Assembly: GCA_022432975.1 (NCBI GenBank)
Contig: CM039515.1
Coordinates: 20,773,554-20,837,553, forward strand
Direction: 5' to 3'
Source: Begonia masoniana
Taxonomy: Eukaryota > Streptophyta > Magnoliopsida > Cucurbitales > Begoniaceae
Length of the DNA stretch: 64,000 nucleotides
Below are positions 31,428 through 44,441 of this stretch, one piece after another. The translations under genes and the position numbers were made by a program. The notes beneath the pieces were generated by a model, which worked only from the letters and a program-made list of their open reading frames with translations, did no database searches and had not been told where the DNA came from. Numbering within the stretch: position 1 is the first letter of the stretch; each line of letters starts with the position of its first letter.

Positions 31428-34259
31428 TGTAAAATCTGCCAAAATTTTTGTGAATACTCGAACACTCAATTTTTTTTAGAAACGCGCGAGGTACGATTTT
31501 TTGGTCATGTGTGACACGTTCACGCAATTAGATGTTGACGTTCGCGCAATTTAAGCGGATTAAATCCACGAGGGTAGAATATCCGAAATTGTCAAGCAAA
31601 GTTGTTTGAGAATTTGAAATTAAAATAAAATTTAAAAGAATTGAAATAAAAGAAAAGAAGAAAATAAGGTTAGGAAACCTTCTTTTCATTTAGCAGAACA
31701 ACAGAGAGAGGGAGACGGCCGCAAAGAGGGAGAAACGCCGACGCCGGAAACCACCACCGATCGGCTCGATCTTGGTGTCAAACTCTTTGCCTCGAAGAGT
31801 AGATCAACGTTTGCAAAGGGAGTTTTTGAAGGTAAGCTCTTTGCCTTTCGATTTTTGGTCGGGAAGTTTCAGATTTTTGGAAGATTGTCGATCTGAGATT
31901 TAGGGTCGATTTCATGGTGTTTTTGGCAGGAATCGACTGGAAAAGTGATAAGAAACGCGTTGGAAATGAGATTCGGCGAAAAATAGGTTAGAAAATGCAT
32001 TTTTTTTCGACACTACGAGGTCGCCGTCGCTCGGCTGTGGGCTGAGTCAACTCGGGCACTGGGCCAAGTTGACTCAGGCCCAAGGCCGAGTTGGGCCCAG
32101 GCTGAGTAAGGCCAAGCTCAACCCGAGGCCATTCCAGGCCGGGTCCGACATGATTAGGCTGGGTTAACCCAGCCCATTACGGGACGAACCGACCTGACTA
32201 GTTTTGGTCCAACTTGACTCAAACCGGTCTGACCCGAACTGGTCTGACCCAAACCGAATCGACCTGAACCAGTTCGAACGGAATCAGACCAAACCAGACT
32301 TGAACCGGTCTGACCCGACCAGTTTGGATCCAAACCGGTCCGGTCCGACCCGAACCAGTCAGTCAAAGTTAACTATTGACTTTGACCGATCATTAACTTT
32401 GACCAAATGTTGACTTTTGACCAAAAGTCAACTCAAGCCGTTTGGGCTCGTTTTCACCCCGGTTCGCAGTTTATATCATTTATCAACCCAATTGGATCTT
32501 AACGTGGTTCCTTCATTTATTTTAACTCTCAGATTCAGAGGATTTTGTAGAGTCCGAAGCAACTCCCGAGGAGCCATCGGCTATCGAGTTTAGGAGGACT
32601 CGCCTCAGAGGTATGTGTAACAACCCCAGCGGGGCCGTGACATAATCATAAACATCCTTCGGTTATTTGTTAGTTAGTTCTCTGTTTCATCTTGTCCTGA
32701 TGTGCCTACGTTCCTGAATTGTTAAGCACAGACCAAGGTATGTATTTTGACTATTTTATTTACTAATTGGTTTGTGAATTTTGTAGGAAAAATGTTTACT
32801 TAAAGCTTGGAATTTTAAAGAGGGAATTTGTCTTCCCTTCATCAATTGTGTAACCAAGCTAATTGCATAATTTTTAGTTTAACTTTAAATTGGCAAACAA
32901 TGGCCTTTTATGTAATTTGGACAAACATTTAGTCCTTATATTTAGTCATGCATAATTAGTCATTTAAGGGTAGATTGTGTGGTTAGGATTAGTTGGTGGC
33001 ATAGGTGTTGGTAAACCCATGAGCCTTAAAAGCCACAAGCCCATGAGCAATTAAAGAAAAGACTGGGCCATACATCATCAATTTAGCCCATGAGAAGATG
33101 GGTCTACAAGGAGAAAGCCCATAAGCTTATGAAAGCTTCAGCCCACTTAGAGCAGCCCAGCCCAACCAAATTGATAAGTTGATTCAATCAACTTCAGCCG
33201 GCTCTTCAATTTCACGAAGAAGCCCAGCAAGCAGTCGGCGACAGAGAGGCGATCTTCAGACGATCTTCAGCAAGCGACCACGGGATTCAGAGATCAACGG
33301 CGAGCACTCTACGAGCGCACAGATTGCTCACCTGGACTAATTGACCAACCGAAGCCCTTCTCTGCTCCAAGCAAGCGGTCTCGTCAGCATTGCGCTCCAC
33401 TCCGCGAACGCCCAGCAGAAGCGCTCCCAATGGCTAGATTCTACTCTGGATTTTTCCAAACCTAGCCACCCTAGGTATTTAAGCATCGCTTTTAGTGTTT
33501 GTATGTACTTTTTTGATCAATATACACCTATTTTGTCTCTCTGAAAATCCAGAAGGATTTCTGGTTGCCGTCAAGGTAAGCCACGGTTCTGCCGTGAGGA
33601 GTGTGCCTCCATTGATCATCAGTCTAAGGCGGCTGTGATCTTTTATTTTCCCTTCCTCTCTGTTATCAGAGTTTAAAAGGATGAGGATGATCGCCGGGCC
33701 CAGCAGTTGTTGCCTTTCCACGGGAAGGCATGCACCGAGAAGCATAACGTAAGATAGCTTCTCGGTCAGCCAAGGGTTTTTCACATTCTGTTTTTGAGTC
33801 ATTTCTACTTCATTCTCCACTGCATATTCCATTCCATTTATTTTGTTATGTTTTCCCCCCCATTTCCTGTCATGTCCTCTTGTTATTATTATATTATTAT
33901 TTTTTTTTTGTTTCTTTCTTTAAACAGAACTCAGAGACATTACAACGTCAAACGAAACTGAACCCTTCATAAACTCGACTTCTCCATCACACTTTTGTCT
34001 TACTATATCACAGAATTGAGCGACAATACTCGGACATCAGTCACATAACAAAATCGGGCAAAAAAGACATGCCCTCAGATCACCCGACTCCATCGTTCTC
34101 GGGCTGCATGGATATGCAGGCATTTATCGATAGGGGACACGTCGTTCGATTGTCACGTGCACTTTGCGTGACTCATTAGTCGTCGCCCGGTAGAAGACAC
34201 TTACCGATGGGCATGTGCAATGCACGTGGATCTTAGACATTGCCCAAAACACAAGACGA

Positions 34260-34575
34260 CAAACCTTATACTTACCTCCATCGATAGCTAAACGACAACG
34301 TTTAAACCGATCCTGCCGATGACGTCAGCCGGATGATTTACTCATCTGATCAAAACAGCACTACTAACATCTTCCGATTACTCATCTTTACTCACATCAT
34401 CCGATCACAAAACGACAAAGTTTAAACTACTCCTGCCGATGACGTCAGCCGGATGATTTACTCATCCGATTACAAAACGACAAAGTTTAAACTACTCCTG
34501 CTGATGACGTCAGCCGGATGATTTACTCATCCGATTAAAACAACACTACTCACATCATCCGATAGACTTTACCCT
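34260..34575 (-). promoter_or_regulatory. S4 tandem units with TGACGTCA
   Basis: Three units carry GATGACGTCAGCCGGATGAT followed by TTACTCATCCGAT and AAAACGACAAAGTTTAAAC. TGACGTCA is the palindromic core bound by bZIP/TGA-type factors (known from plant promoters). GGATGA and TCATCC can pair as a small hairpin. An enhancer role in the LTR is inferred. Confidence 0.5.
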
Positions 34576-35811
34576 AAAGACAGGAAACCTTAACTTATTA
34601 AACGACTTCTACTAACAGAAAACATCCATCGGTGGGCAAACACCTTTGACTTTACCCATAGAGGACATCCAAATTTTCACACACTCTCATTATGACAATA
34701 TAATCCTGCTCTGACTCGAACATAAACTCAATCTTAGTATGCATAGCAGAAGACTTCATTAAAACAGACCATCATATATATAAATTCTCAGAATCATTCT
34801 CGAGCTCAGAAGCTAAAACAGGTAATATCTAAAAAAGAATGACGCTCTTAAGAGGAACCCTGTCCTACTTAGGAATTGTATCAGTTATATTCTAGTATCT
34901 AATGACATGAGAAAACTCATCCTACTTTAACCTCAGTTTTCGTAATCCTTACTGACATCACATGAGCAGTAACCACGGGTCATAATCGCCTTTTCCAGCC
35001 ACGGACTGTCACCCTGAGCACCATCCAACAACCGACCTTAGACATCTTCGCTAAATTTAAAGTCCTCACCTGTTAATTCTTCACCTACATCATAAGGTTT
35101 AAACTATAAGCCTAATGCTTAGTATGGAATGCAATGCTAACATGTATGCATGAATGCACAATTTAAAGAAAATATATATTCTCATGAGTCTTTTCATGTA
35201 CTTGTTCATGTTCGTGCTCATATTCATAATTTACGTTGTATGGATTAAGGGAGGATTTGTGCCGGTAAAGGGGGTTCGACAGTGAAAGTGTACATAGTCC
35301 CTTGCGAGTCGTATTCTTGGTCCATCTTTTGGACAGTGACATACGCCAAACCGCCCCCAACCCTCTCCTAATCCATGTTGCATAGGTTTCATATTCATTT
35401 CTCATTCATGAGAGAAAACATGCACTTAAAACACTTTCGTATGCTTGAAAAAACATTCGTGATGCATGAGTAGGGATACTCTTGGTTCATCATCCTACTG
35501 AACAGGTCATACATCTAACAAGGATCATTCTTTCAGTTCAAGTATCGTAACTAACAGGCAAAAGCTCAGATAATCTTTAAACATCAAAAAACAGTTTCTA
35601 ACTAGCACCCCTATTATGTAGGGCCCTAATGGCCGGGCAATCCTACACATTCACTTACCTGGTTTCCTTAGCATATGGAGCACTTCTCTGCAATCCTCTT
35701 CACCTAGAACATTTCACATTACAGAGTTAAACAAAACCCTAAAAGTCCTAACCAATAGTTATCTTAGAATCTAACACATTTGTACTTCTAGGTTTTCTAG
35801 TCAGCACCTTG

Positions 35812-37756
35812 TGTAGCACCCGGCTCTATTAAACCAAATTTAATTGCCAATCATAATGTGTTAATTTTATGGAAGAATTGAGGGAGAAAGTGATTAGGTT
35901 AGTTAATAACTATGTAAGGACAAAAGGGTAATTAGCAATTTTATAAATGGATAACGTATTTAATGGAGGGTTTAATGAGGTTTAGCCGCCACTGTTTCCC
36001 TCATTTTCCTTCTTGGTATTCAGCTCAAGCACAGCAGAGCTCCAGGCGATTTCCCTCTCCGATCCTCATTCCTTAAACTAGGTGAGTTTTCCATTTTATT
36101 TCTCGAGATTTTAGTGGCTAGATAGCAGAGATAGTGTAATGCGCGTATTTTGATAATACTACGAGTGAGTTGAGTTCGATTTTAGTATTGAGCCGAGAGT
36201 GTATGATGATTAGAGATTTCAAACGAGCCCCTTAGGTTTCAGAACGATTTAGGATAAGGTTAGTGGTGATCTAATCGGTATTTTTGCTTATGACGCTAGG
36301 TGAGTAGGGTTTCCAGAGTAGTTGAAACCGAACGATTTCCAGGAGACCAGGTAAGTAAAGTATGCATGTGCCTTCGGGCCTACATCACAAAACAGTAGGG
36401 TTATGCATATTGAGAATGATTTTGTATGTCACGCATCATGTTTTTGAAAGATTACGAAAATGAATTTCCATGTAAGAATAGTGAAGTATGAACTGTATGT
36501 GACAGACAAACTATTAAGGGAACTAATCCGCCCCTTAATCGAGTAGAGGATGTATGACATTGGGAGAATTGATCCCACTCCCAAGGGAACAGAGGGATCA
36601 GTTCAGCTATTAAGGGAACTGATCCGCCCCTTAATCGAGTAGAGGATGTATGACCTTGGGAAAATTGATCCGCTTCCCAAGGGAACCGAGGGATCAGATT
36701 AGCTTATGAACGTATGTGAATGCAACTGAGATGAGAAAGTAGGAATTGCATGTTTAGGAATTTATGTTTCAGCATTTCATTCCATTACTGCTTTACTTAC
36801 TTAGCATTAGGCTAATAGATGAGTTTTGTGATGTAGGTGGAGAAGTTACAGCAGGTGAGCCTTCTGAGTTCATTGAAGGATAGGCTGGTTGGGGGAGCAC
36901 ACTCATGCCACGGACCTGGTATTTGATGAGGCAGTTTAACTGATGTCTGTTGGAGTAAAGGTGAAGTTGACAACATTTTGATTTGAATAGGTTGAGTCCT
37001 CATGACAGTGGTTGTTTCAATGTTTTGAATTTTTCTGATAATGGTATTCTGCTGAGATTTGACGATGGCACTTGCTGGATTGTTTTAAGTAATGCATTTG
37101 TTAGAATGGTATTTGAAAGATTTCAGTAATGTGAGTATTTTTATTTCTGTAATTAGAGTTGTGTTTGGGTAGCATGGAGTAGTTGAGTTGTTGTTCTGTC
37201 GTCTATCGGAAGATATAAGTAGGACTTTTGTCGTTTTGCGGCCGGTGGTTATAGAATAAAGTCGATCGGATGAGGAAATCATCCGGCTGACGTCACCGGT
37301 GGATATAGAGTAAAGTCGATCGGATGAGGAAATCATCCGGCTGACATCACCGGTAGATGTGAGATGTATCTTGTCGTTTTGTGACCGGATGATGTAGTCG
37401 AAACTTTGTCGTTTTGTTATCAGGGAAAAGCCTTCTGTTTTCTACGTCAGTTCCTTCCGGTTGACTTCGTTTTTTGGATGATGTGTTTGACTTTCATAAA
37501 TTTCAAGTATTTCACGCCTAAACTTTCATCCCTTCCGGTTGAATTATTTTCTTAATATTTTATGTGATCATTCAAACACTGTTACATAGTTTTGCTCAAC
37601 TCTATTTTGCTCAAAGATTTCCGCTGCAAGTTTTCATGCTTTATCAAACGTTAAAATTTGAATTTTCCGAGGAAGTTTAAATTTCGGTCCAAGTTTTTTT
37701 TAGTAATATCCGAGTTTACGAGTAATAAACTGGGTTCAGAAAACTCGGGGCGTTAC
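35812..37756 (+). repeat. G2 5' LTR
   Basis: Differs from the 3' LTR by single bases, by lacking one 54-bp unit near 37300 and by lacking a 12-bp repeat (AATGTTTTGAA-type) near 37020. These account for the whole 66-bp length difference. Confidence 0.95.
37210..37370 (+). promoter_or_regulatory. TGACGTCA hairpin units, G2 5' LTR
   Basis: Two tandem 54-bp units, each with GATCGGATGA, a short gap, TCATCCGGCTGACGTCACC. The first keeps TGACGTCA; the second reads TGACATCA. This is a predicted bZIP-type binding element of U3. Confidence 0.5.
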
Positions 37757-37759
37757 AGT

Positions 37760-37770
37760 ATGGTATCAGA
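37760..37770 (+). other. G2 primer-binding site
   Basis: TGGTATCAGAG starts three bases after the LTR end; initiator-tRNA-Met type. Confidence 0.85.
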
Positions 37771-37911
37771 GATATTCAGTTAAACTGTTCAAAAGATTAC
37801 TCATCAGTGCCAATCGTTGCATGGGGGTACTCCAACAACTGTAAGTGTTTACCTTAACCTTAGCTACTAGGTATTTAAGAGTATAATTAACCTTGTGTAG
37901 GAATATAGCAA

Positions 37912-39351
37912 ATGTCTAGACGACCAGGAAGACCAAGGTTACCAAGGGAGATACCAAGTCCGAGGCGGGAGGAGGACTCTAGTGTAATTAGGCAGCTGAC
38001 AGAATTGATGCGTCAGCAGACTGATATAGTACGTCAACAGTCTGACCAATTAGGAGTGCTGTTGAGCCGGGAGACACAAGGAAGTGCCAACTCGGGTTCT
38101 AGCAGTGAACATTCTGGAGATAGATTCCGGAGACTGAGACCACCCACGTTTGATGGTCAGTCAACTGATCCAGTTATTGCTGAGGGTTGGCTTAGAAAAA
38201 TTGAGAGTATGTTTAGGTGTGCCAATATTGGAGAAGAGGACAAAGTCACGTTGGCCACGTTCCATTTGGCTGGTGAAGCTCAACTCTGGTGGGAAACAGT
38301 TGAAACCACCACTGACATTCTGACTATGACTTGATCACAGTTTAAGGACATCTTTTATGAGAAATATTTTAACAGCACGGTTCAAACCGCAAAGAAGTTG
38401 GAGTTTCTGAATTTAAAGCAGACAGGGTCGGTGGCAGAGTACAGTAGGCAATTTGAGTCCTTGTCCAGGTTTGCTGGACATTTTGCTCATAAGGACGAGG
38501 ATAAGGTGTTCAAATTTGTGCATGGACTGAAGCCGGAGATTTATCGAGGAGTCAAATTCTGTGGCATTAAAGGTTTAACGTTCAGTGAAGTTGTGTCCAC
38601 TGCTCTGGAAGTGGAAGAAGCTGAAGGGAAGTGTGCTAGACCAAAGGAGGTTTCGCAAAAGTGTATCCAGCCACACCATCAGAGGGGAGAGAAGAGGCCA
38701 AGTGAAGGCCAAAGTAACCAAGGATCTGGAAAGAGGGTACTGAATACCCAGAAGTTTCCTCAATGCCCGAAATGTTCAAAGAATCACTCGGGTGAGTGTA
38801 GATTTGGATCGGGTAAGTGTTTTAACTGTGAAGAGGTTGGACATTTGTACAAGGATTGCCCAAAGCCCCGGATCGTTCGATGTTTCCATTGCAACAAGGT
38901 TGGCCATGTCAACAGAGACTGCCCAGCTTTGAAGGGTGGCCCTGCCAGGATTAAGCCAAGAATATTCTCCATGATGGAGTCAGGTGGTGAGGACCAGCCT
39001 GCTGTAGTGTCAGGTACTATATTGATTAACTCTGTACCTGCTTTTACTTTGATAGATTCAGGTGCAACTCATTCTTTTATAGCCTCTACATTTGCTGATA
39101 AGTTAGATGTACGGTTTACTCCTTCTGAGCATGTGTATAACGTAGCATTACCTTCTGGTGAGCACATGCACTCCAGTCAAATGATGCCTGATAGTGTGGT
39201 GTTAGTAGGGAACATGAATTTGCCTGCTGATCTTATTGTTATGGACATAATGGGATTTGATGTGATCCTAGGAATGGATTGGTTGTTTAAGCATTATGCC
39301 ACTATAGATTGTAGAACTGGAATAGTTAGTTTTCACCCCCTAGTGGTTTAA
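37912..39351 (+). pseudogene. G2 gag and protease
   Basis: Start ATG 37912 (MSRRPGRPRLP). A helical region (QLTELMRQQTDIVRQQSDQL) precedes the gag core (RRLRPPTFDGQSTDPVIAEG, FHLAGEAQLWWETVETTTD). A TGA at 38332-38334 replaces an expected residue; the frame then continues (FLNLKQTGSVAEYSRQFESL) into two zinc knuckles, CFNCEEVGHLYKDC and CFHCNKVGHVNRDC. The protease follows with LIDSGATHSFIASTFADKLD and FDVILGMDWLFKHYATIDCR. The frame is lost near 39337-39343 in a C-run, giving a premature stop at 39349-39351. Apart from these two lesions the sequence is intact. Confidence 0.9.
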
Positions 39352-42300
39352 ACCATACTTTCCAAGCCCTGAAGAAGAGTAAGGAAATGACTGTAATGAC
39401 TTCTGTTAGTTGTAGACCCTCCCCTTGCAGAGAATATTTGTGCTTTTTGGCCAGTGTTTTAGACACACAAACTGTAGAAAAATCGAACCCCAAGGATGTT
39501 TTAGTTGTCCAAAATTTTCCAGAAGTATTTCTAGATGACCTTCCTGGTTTGCCACCGGATAGGGAAATTGAATTCGTGGTAGATGTTTACCCCGGCGCTG
39601 AGCCAGTATCTAAGAATCCATATAGACTAGCACCAACAGAACTTAAAGAGTTGAAGAAACAGTTAGAGGACTTGTTGGAAAAGGGGTTCATACGCCCTAG
39701 CTTTTCACCATGGGGTGCACCTGTCCTTTTTGTCAAAAAGAAGGATGGATCAATGCGTATGTGCATAGACTATAGAGAATTGAATAAGCTAACTGTCAAG
39801 AACAAGTATCCACTGCCGAGGATCGATGATTTATTTGATCAGCTTAAGGGTGCAAGAGTTTTCTCAAAAATTGACCTTAGGTCCGGTTATTACCAGTTGA
39901 AGGTTAAATCTGAAGATATCCCAAAGACTGCCTTTCGCACAAGGTATGGGCATTATGAGTTTTTGGTTATGTCTTTTGGTTTGACAAATGCGCCAGCAGC
40001 CTTCATGGATCTCATGAATAGGGTGTTTCGCGAGTATTTGGACAAGTTTGTCATTGTATTCATAGATGACATTTTAATCTATTCTAGAACTAAGGATGAG
40101 CATGCAGGACACCTAAGCTTGGTGTTAGGATTGCTGAGGCAGCACCAACTTTATGCCAAATTTTCTAAGTGTGAGTTTTGGTTGGACAGAGTTCACTTTT
40201 TAGGACATGTCATCTCTGGAGATGAGATATCTGTTGACCCAACTAAGGTTCAAGCTGTTAAGGAATGGCCCTAACCGAAGAATGCTTCTGATATCAGGAG
40301 TTTTCTTGGGTTAGCAGGATATTATAGGAAATTCATCGAGGGATTTTCAAAGATTGCCACACCCCTTACTATGTTGACAAGGAAAAATGTGAAGTATAAT
40401 TGGACTGATAAATGTGAATCCAGTTTCCAGACCTTAAAGCAAAAACTGACCAATGCCCCAATTTTAACTCTTCCTGTCGAAAATGGTAAATTCAGTATTT
40501 ATTGTGATGCTTCCAAGGTTGGACTTGGTAGTGTTTTGATGCAAGATGGAAAGGTTATAGCTTATGCCTCTAGGCAGTTAAAAGTACACGAAAAGAATTA
40601 CCCCACACATGACTTAGAATTAGCTGCTGTGGTTTTTGCATTAAAGATTTGGAGGCACTACCTGTATGGACAAGTTTGTGAGATATTTTCGGATCATAAA
40701 AGTCTGAAATACATTTTCACGCAGAAAGAACTGAATATGAGGCAACGTAGGTGGTTAGAGTTTGTCAAAGATTATGATTTTGAGATTAAGTACCACCCTG
40801 GCAAGGCGAATGTTGTGGCTGATGCTTTGAGTAGAGTGACTCCTTCAGTCTCTGCATTGATTTTAAACATACCAATAGCCTTAGAGACAGAATTCCAAAG
40901 ATTTAACCTGGAAGCTGTATCTAGTGTGTCAGCCATGCTTTCGGCCATGTCCTTGAGGCCCACTATTTTGGAGAAAATAAAGGAAGTTCAAATGAATGAC
41001 GCTGAATGTAATAAGTATAAGTTGTGCATAGATTCTACTGACAAGTCGGATTTCAACTGCTCAGCTGATGGAATTCTCAAGTTTCGAAATAGATGGTTTG
41101 TTCCGGCTGATACTGAACTTAGAAAGGAAATCCTATCTGAGGCACATTCCTCCAGATTTTCAGTTCATCCTGGAGGTACGAAAATGTACAGAGATCTCAA
41201 GCAACATTATTGGTGGCCAGGTATGAGGAGATGTGTGGCGGAGTACGTGGAGTCATGTCTGGTTTGCCAGCAAGTCAAAGCTGAACATCAGAGGCCTGCT
41301 GGAACATTACAACCCTTACCAGTTCCTGAATGGAAATGGGAACAAATAACTATGGATTTTGTTATAGGATTACCTAGAACAACAAAAGGTCACGATGCAA
41401 TTTGGGTAATAGATGATCGTTTAACCAAATCAGCTCACTTTCTGCCAATAAAGATAACATACTCGATGGATCAATTGGCTGAGTTGTATGTGCACGAGGT
41501 TGTTAGACTGCATGGAGTTCCAAGCACCATAGTTTCAGACCGAGACTCCAGATTTACATCTAAGTTTTGGAAATGTATGCACAAGGCTATGAGAACACAG
41601 CTTAGTTTTAGCACAGCCTTTCATCCTCAAACTGATGGACAATCCAAAAGAACTATCCAAACGTTGGAGGATATGCTTCGTGCATGTGTGCTGGAATTTC
41701 AGGGTTCTTGGAGTAAGTATATACCATTGATTGAATTCTCTTATAATAACAGTTTTCAAGCAACAATAGGCATGGCACCATACGAGGCATTATATGGGCG
41801 TAAGTGCAGATCTCCATTATATTGGGATGAAGTTGGAGAAGCACAGTTGATTGGTCCTGACATTGTGCAGCAGACAGTGGAAAAGATTGCTCTTATCCGA
41901 CAGAGGATCTTAACAGCTCAAAGCCGGCAGAAAAGCTATGCAGACAAAAGACGAAGAGAATTAGAATTTGATGTCGGTAATGAGGTTTTCCTTAAGGTGT
42001 CGCCTTTCAAAGGAGTTGTGAGATTTGGGAAAAGAGGCAAGTTGAACCCCAGATATATTGGACCTTTTCAAATCGTGAAGAGAATTGGGAAGTCAGCATA
42101 TCAACTTCAGTTACCAGCCTCTCTGGAGGGAATTCATAATGTGTTTCATGTTTCCATGCTAAAGAAATGTGTTAGAGATCCTTCACAGATTATAGAACAG
42201 CAGAGTATCGAAGTCCTTCCTACTCTTGCATTTGAGGAGAAACCAGTAAGAATCTTAGATTATGCAGTGAAGGTATTACGCAACAAAGAAGTTCCACTGG

Positions 42301-42395
42301 TAAAGGTCTTATGGCACAACCAGAATATTGAGGAGACAACTTGGGAGCGCCAGCAAGACATGATGGACCAATATCCGGAATTATTCAGGTACTAA
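39344..42395 (+). pseudogene. G2 reverse transcriptase, RNase H, integrase and chromodomain
   Basis: After the frameshift the new frame gives the [55 protein letters not shown] and the catalytic [19 protein letters not shown]. One stop, TAA 40272-40274, interrupts it before [17 protein letters not shown]. RNase [40 protein letters not shown]. Integrase: zinc finger [11 protein letters not shown] ... [14 protein letters not shown], then core words [34 protein letters not shown] and [20 protein letters not shown]. The C-terminus [20 protein letters not shown] ... [15 protein letters not shown] is chromodomain-like, typical of Tekay/Del. One stop and one frameshift away from an open pol. Confidence 0.95.
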
Positions 42396-42417
42396 ATTTT
42401 GAGGACAAAATTCTTTT

Positions 42418-42430
42418 AAGGAGGGTAGAT
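42418..42430 (+). other. G2 polypurine tract
   Basis: AAGGAGGGTAGAT directly precedes the 3' LTR. G3 has the same sequence (minus strand, 63188-63200). Confidence 0.8.
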
Positions 42431-44441
42431 TGTAGCACCCGGCTCTATTAAACCAAATTTAATTGCCAATTATAATGTGTTAATTTTATGGAAGAATTGA
42501 GGGAGAAAGTGATTAGGTTAGTTAATAACTATGTAAGGACAAAAGGGTAATTAGCAATTTTATAAATGGATAACGTATTTAATGGAGGGTTTAATGAGGT
42601 TTAGCCGCCACTGTTTCCCTCATTTTCCTTCTCGGTATTCAGCTCAAGCACAGCAGAGCTCCAGGCGATTTCCCTCTCCGATCCTCATTCCTCAAACTAG
42701 GTGAGTTTTCCATTTTATTTCTCGAGATTTTAGTGGCTAGATAGCAGAGATAGTGTAATGCGCGTATTTTGATAATACTGCGAGTGAGTTGAGTTCGATT
42801 TTAGTATTGAGCCGAGAGTGTATGATGATTAGAGATTTCAAACGAGCCCCTTAGGTTTCAGAACGATTTAGGATAAGGTTAGTGGTGATCTAATCGGTAT
42901 TTTTGCTTATGACGCTAGGTGAGCAGGGTTTCCAGAGTAGTTGAAACCGAACGATTTCCAGGAGACCAGGTAAGTAAAGTATGCATGTGCCTTCGGGCCT
43001 ACATCACAAAACAGTAGGGTTATGCATATTGAGAATGATTTTGTATGTCACGCATCATGTTTTTGAAAGATTACGAAAATGAATTTCCATGTAAGAATAG
43101 TGAAGTATGAACTGTATGTGACAGACAAACTATTAAGGGAACTAATCCGCCCCTTAATCGAGTAGAGGATGTATGACATTGGGAGAATTGATCCCACTCC
43201 CAAGGGAACAGAGGGATCAGTTCAGCTATTAAGGGAACTAATCCGCCCCTTAATCGAGTAGAGGATGTATGACCTTGGGAAAATTGATCCACTTCCCAAG
43301 GGAACCGAGGGATCAGATCAGCTTATGAACATATGTGAATGCAACTGAGATGAGAAAGTAGAAATTGCATGTTTAGGAATTTATGTTTCAGCATTTCATC
43401 CCATTACTGCTTTACTTACTTAGCATTAGGCTAATAGATGAGTTTTGTGATGTAGGTGGAGAAGTTACAGCAGGTGAGCCTTCTGAGTTCATTGAAGGAT
43501 AGGCTGGTTGGGGGAGCACACTCATGCCACGGACCTGGTATTTGATGAGGCAGTTTAACTGATGTCTGTTGGAGTAAAGGTGAAGTTGACAACATTTTGA
43601 TTTGAATAGGTTGAGTCCTCATGACAGTGGTTGTTTCAATGTTTTGAAAATGTTTTGAATTTTTCTGATAATGGTATTCTGCTGAGATTTGACGATGGCA
43701 CTTGCTGGATTGTTTTAAGTAATGCATTTGTTAGAATGGTATTTGAATGATTTCAGTAATGTGAGTAATTTCATTTCTGTAATTAGAGTTGTGTTTGCGT
43801 AGCATGGAGTAGTTGAGTTGTTGTTCTGTCGTCTATCGGAAGATATAAGTAGGACTTTTGTCGTTTTGCGGCCGGTGGTTATAGAGTAAAGTCGATCGGA
43901 TGAGGAAATCATCCGGCTGACGTCACCGGTGGATATAGAGTAAAGTCGATCGGATGAAGAAATCATCCGGCTGACGTCACCGGTGGATATAGAGTAAAGT
44001 CGATCGGATGAGAAAATCATCCGGTTGACGTCACCGGTAGATGTGGGATGTATCTTGTCGTTTTGTGACCGGATGATTTAGTCAAAACTTTGTCGTTTTG
44101 TTATCAGGGAAAAGCCTTCTGTTTTCTACGTCAGTTCCTTCCGGTTGACTTCGTTCTTCGGATGATGTGTTTGACTTTCATAAATTTCAAGTATTTCACG
44201 CCTAAACTTTCATCCCTTCCTGTTGAATTATTTTCTTAATATTTTATGTGATCATTCAAACACTATTACATAGTTTTGCTCAACTCTATTTTGCTCAAAG
44301 ATTTCCGCTGCAAGTTTTCATGCTTTATCAAACGTTAAAATTTGAATTTTCGGAGGAAGTTTAAATTTCGGTCCAAGTTTTTTTTAGTAATATCCGAGTT
44401 TACGAGTAACAAACTGGGTTCAGAAAACTCGGGGCGTTACA
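42431..44441 (+). repeat. G2 3' LTR
   Basis: 2011 bp, same ends as the 5' LTR. Three TGACGTCA hairpin units lie at about 43875-44040, all with intact TGACGTCA. Confidence 0.95.
43875..44040 (+). promoter_or_regulatory. TGACGTCA hairpin units, G2 3' LTR
   Basis: Three 54-bp units, one more than in the 5' LTR. Since the two LTRs are identical at insertion, the copy number or sequence changed after insertion. Confidence 0.5.

Larger units (their letters stand above)
35812..44441 (+). mobile_element. Tekay/Del-like Ty3/gypsy retrotransposon G2, nearly intact
   Basis: The 5-bp duplication CCTTG flanks it (35807-35811 and 44442-44446). Two LTRs of 1945 and 2011 bp begin TGTAGCACCCGGC and end CTCGGGGCGTTACA. 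There is a PBS, a gag-pol region with three lesions, and a polypurine tract. Total length is 8630 bp. LTR similarity is very high, so insertion was recent compared with G1 and the copia. It is nested in S4. Confidence 0.95.
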
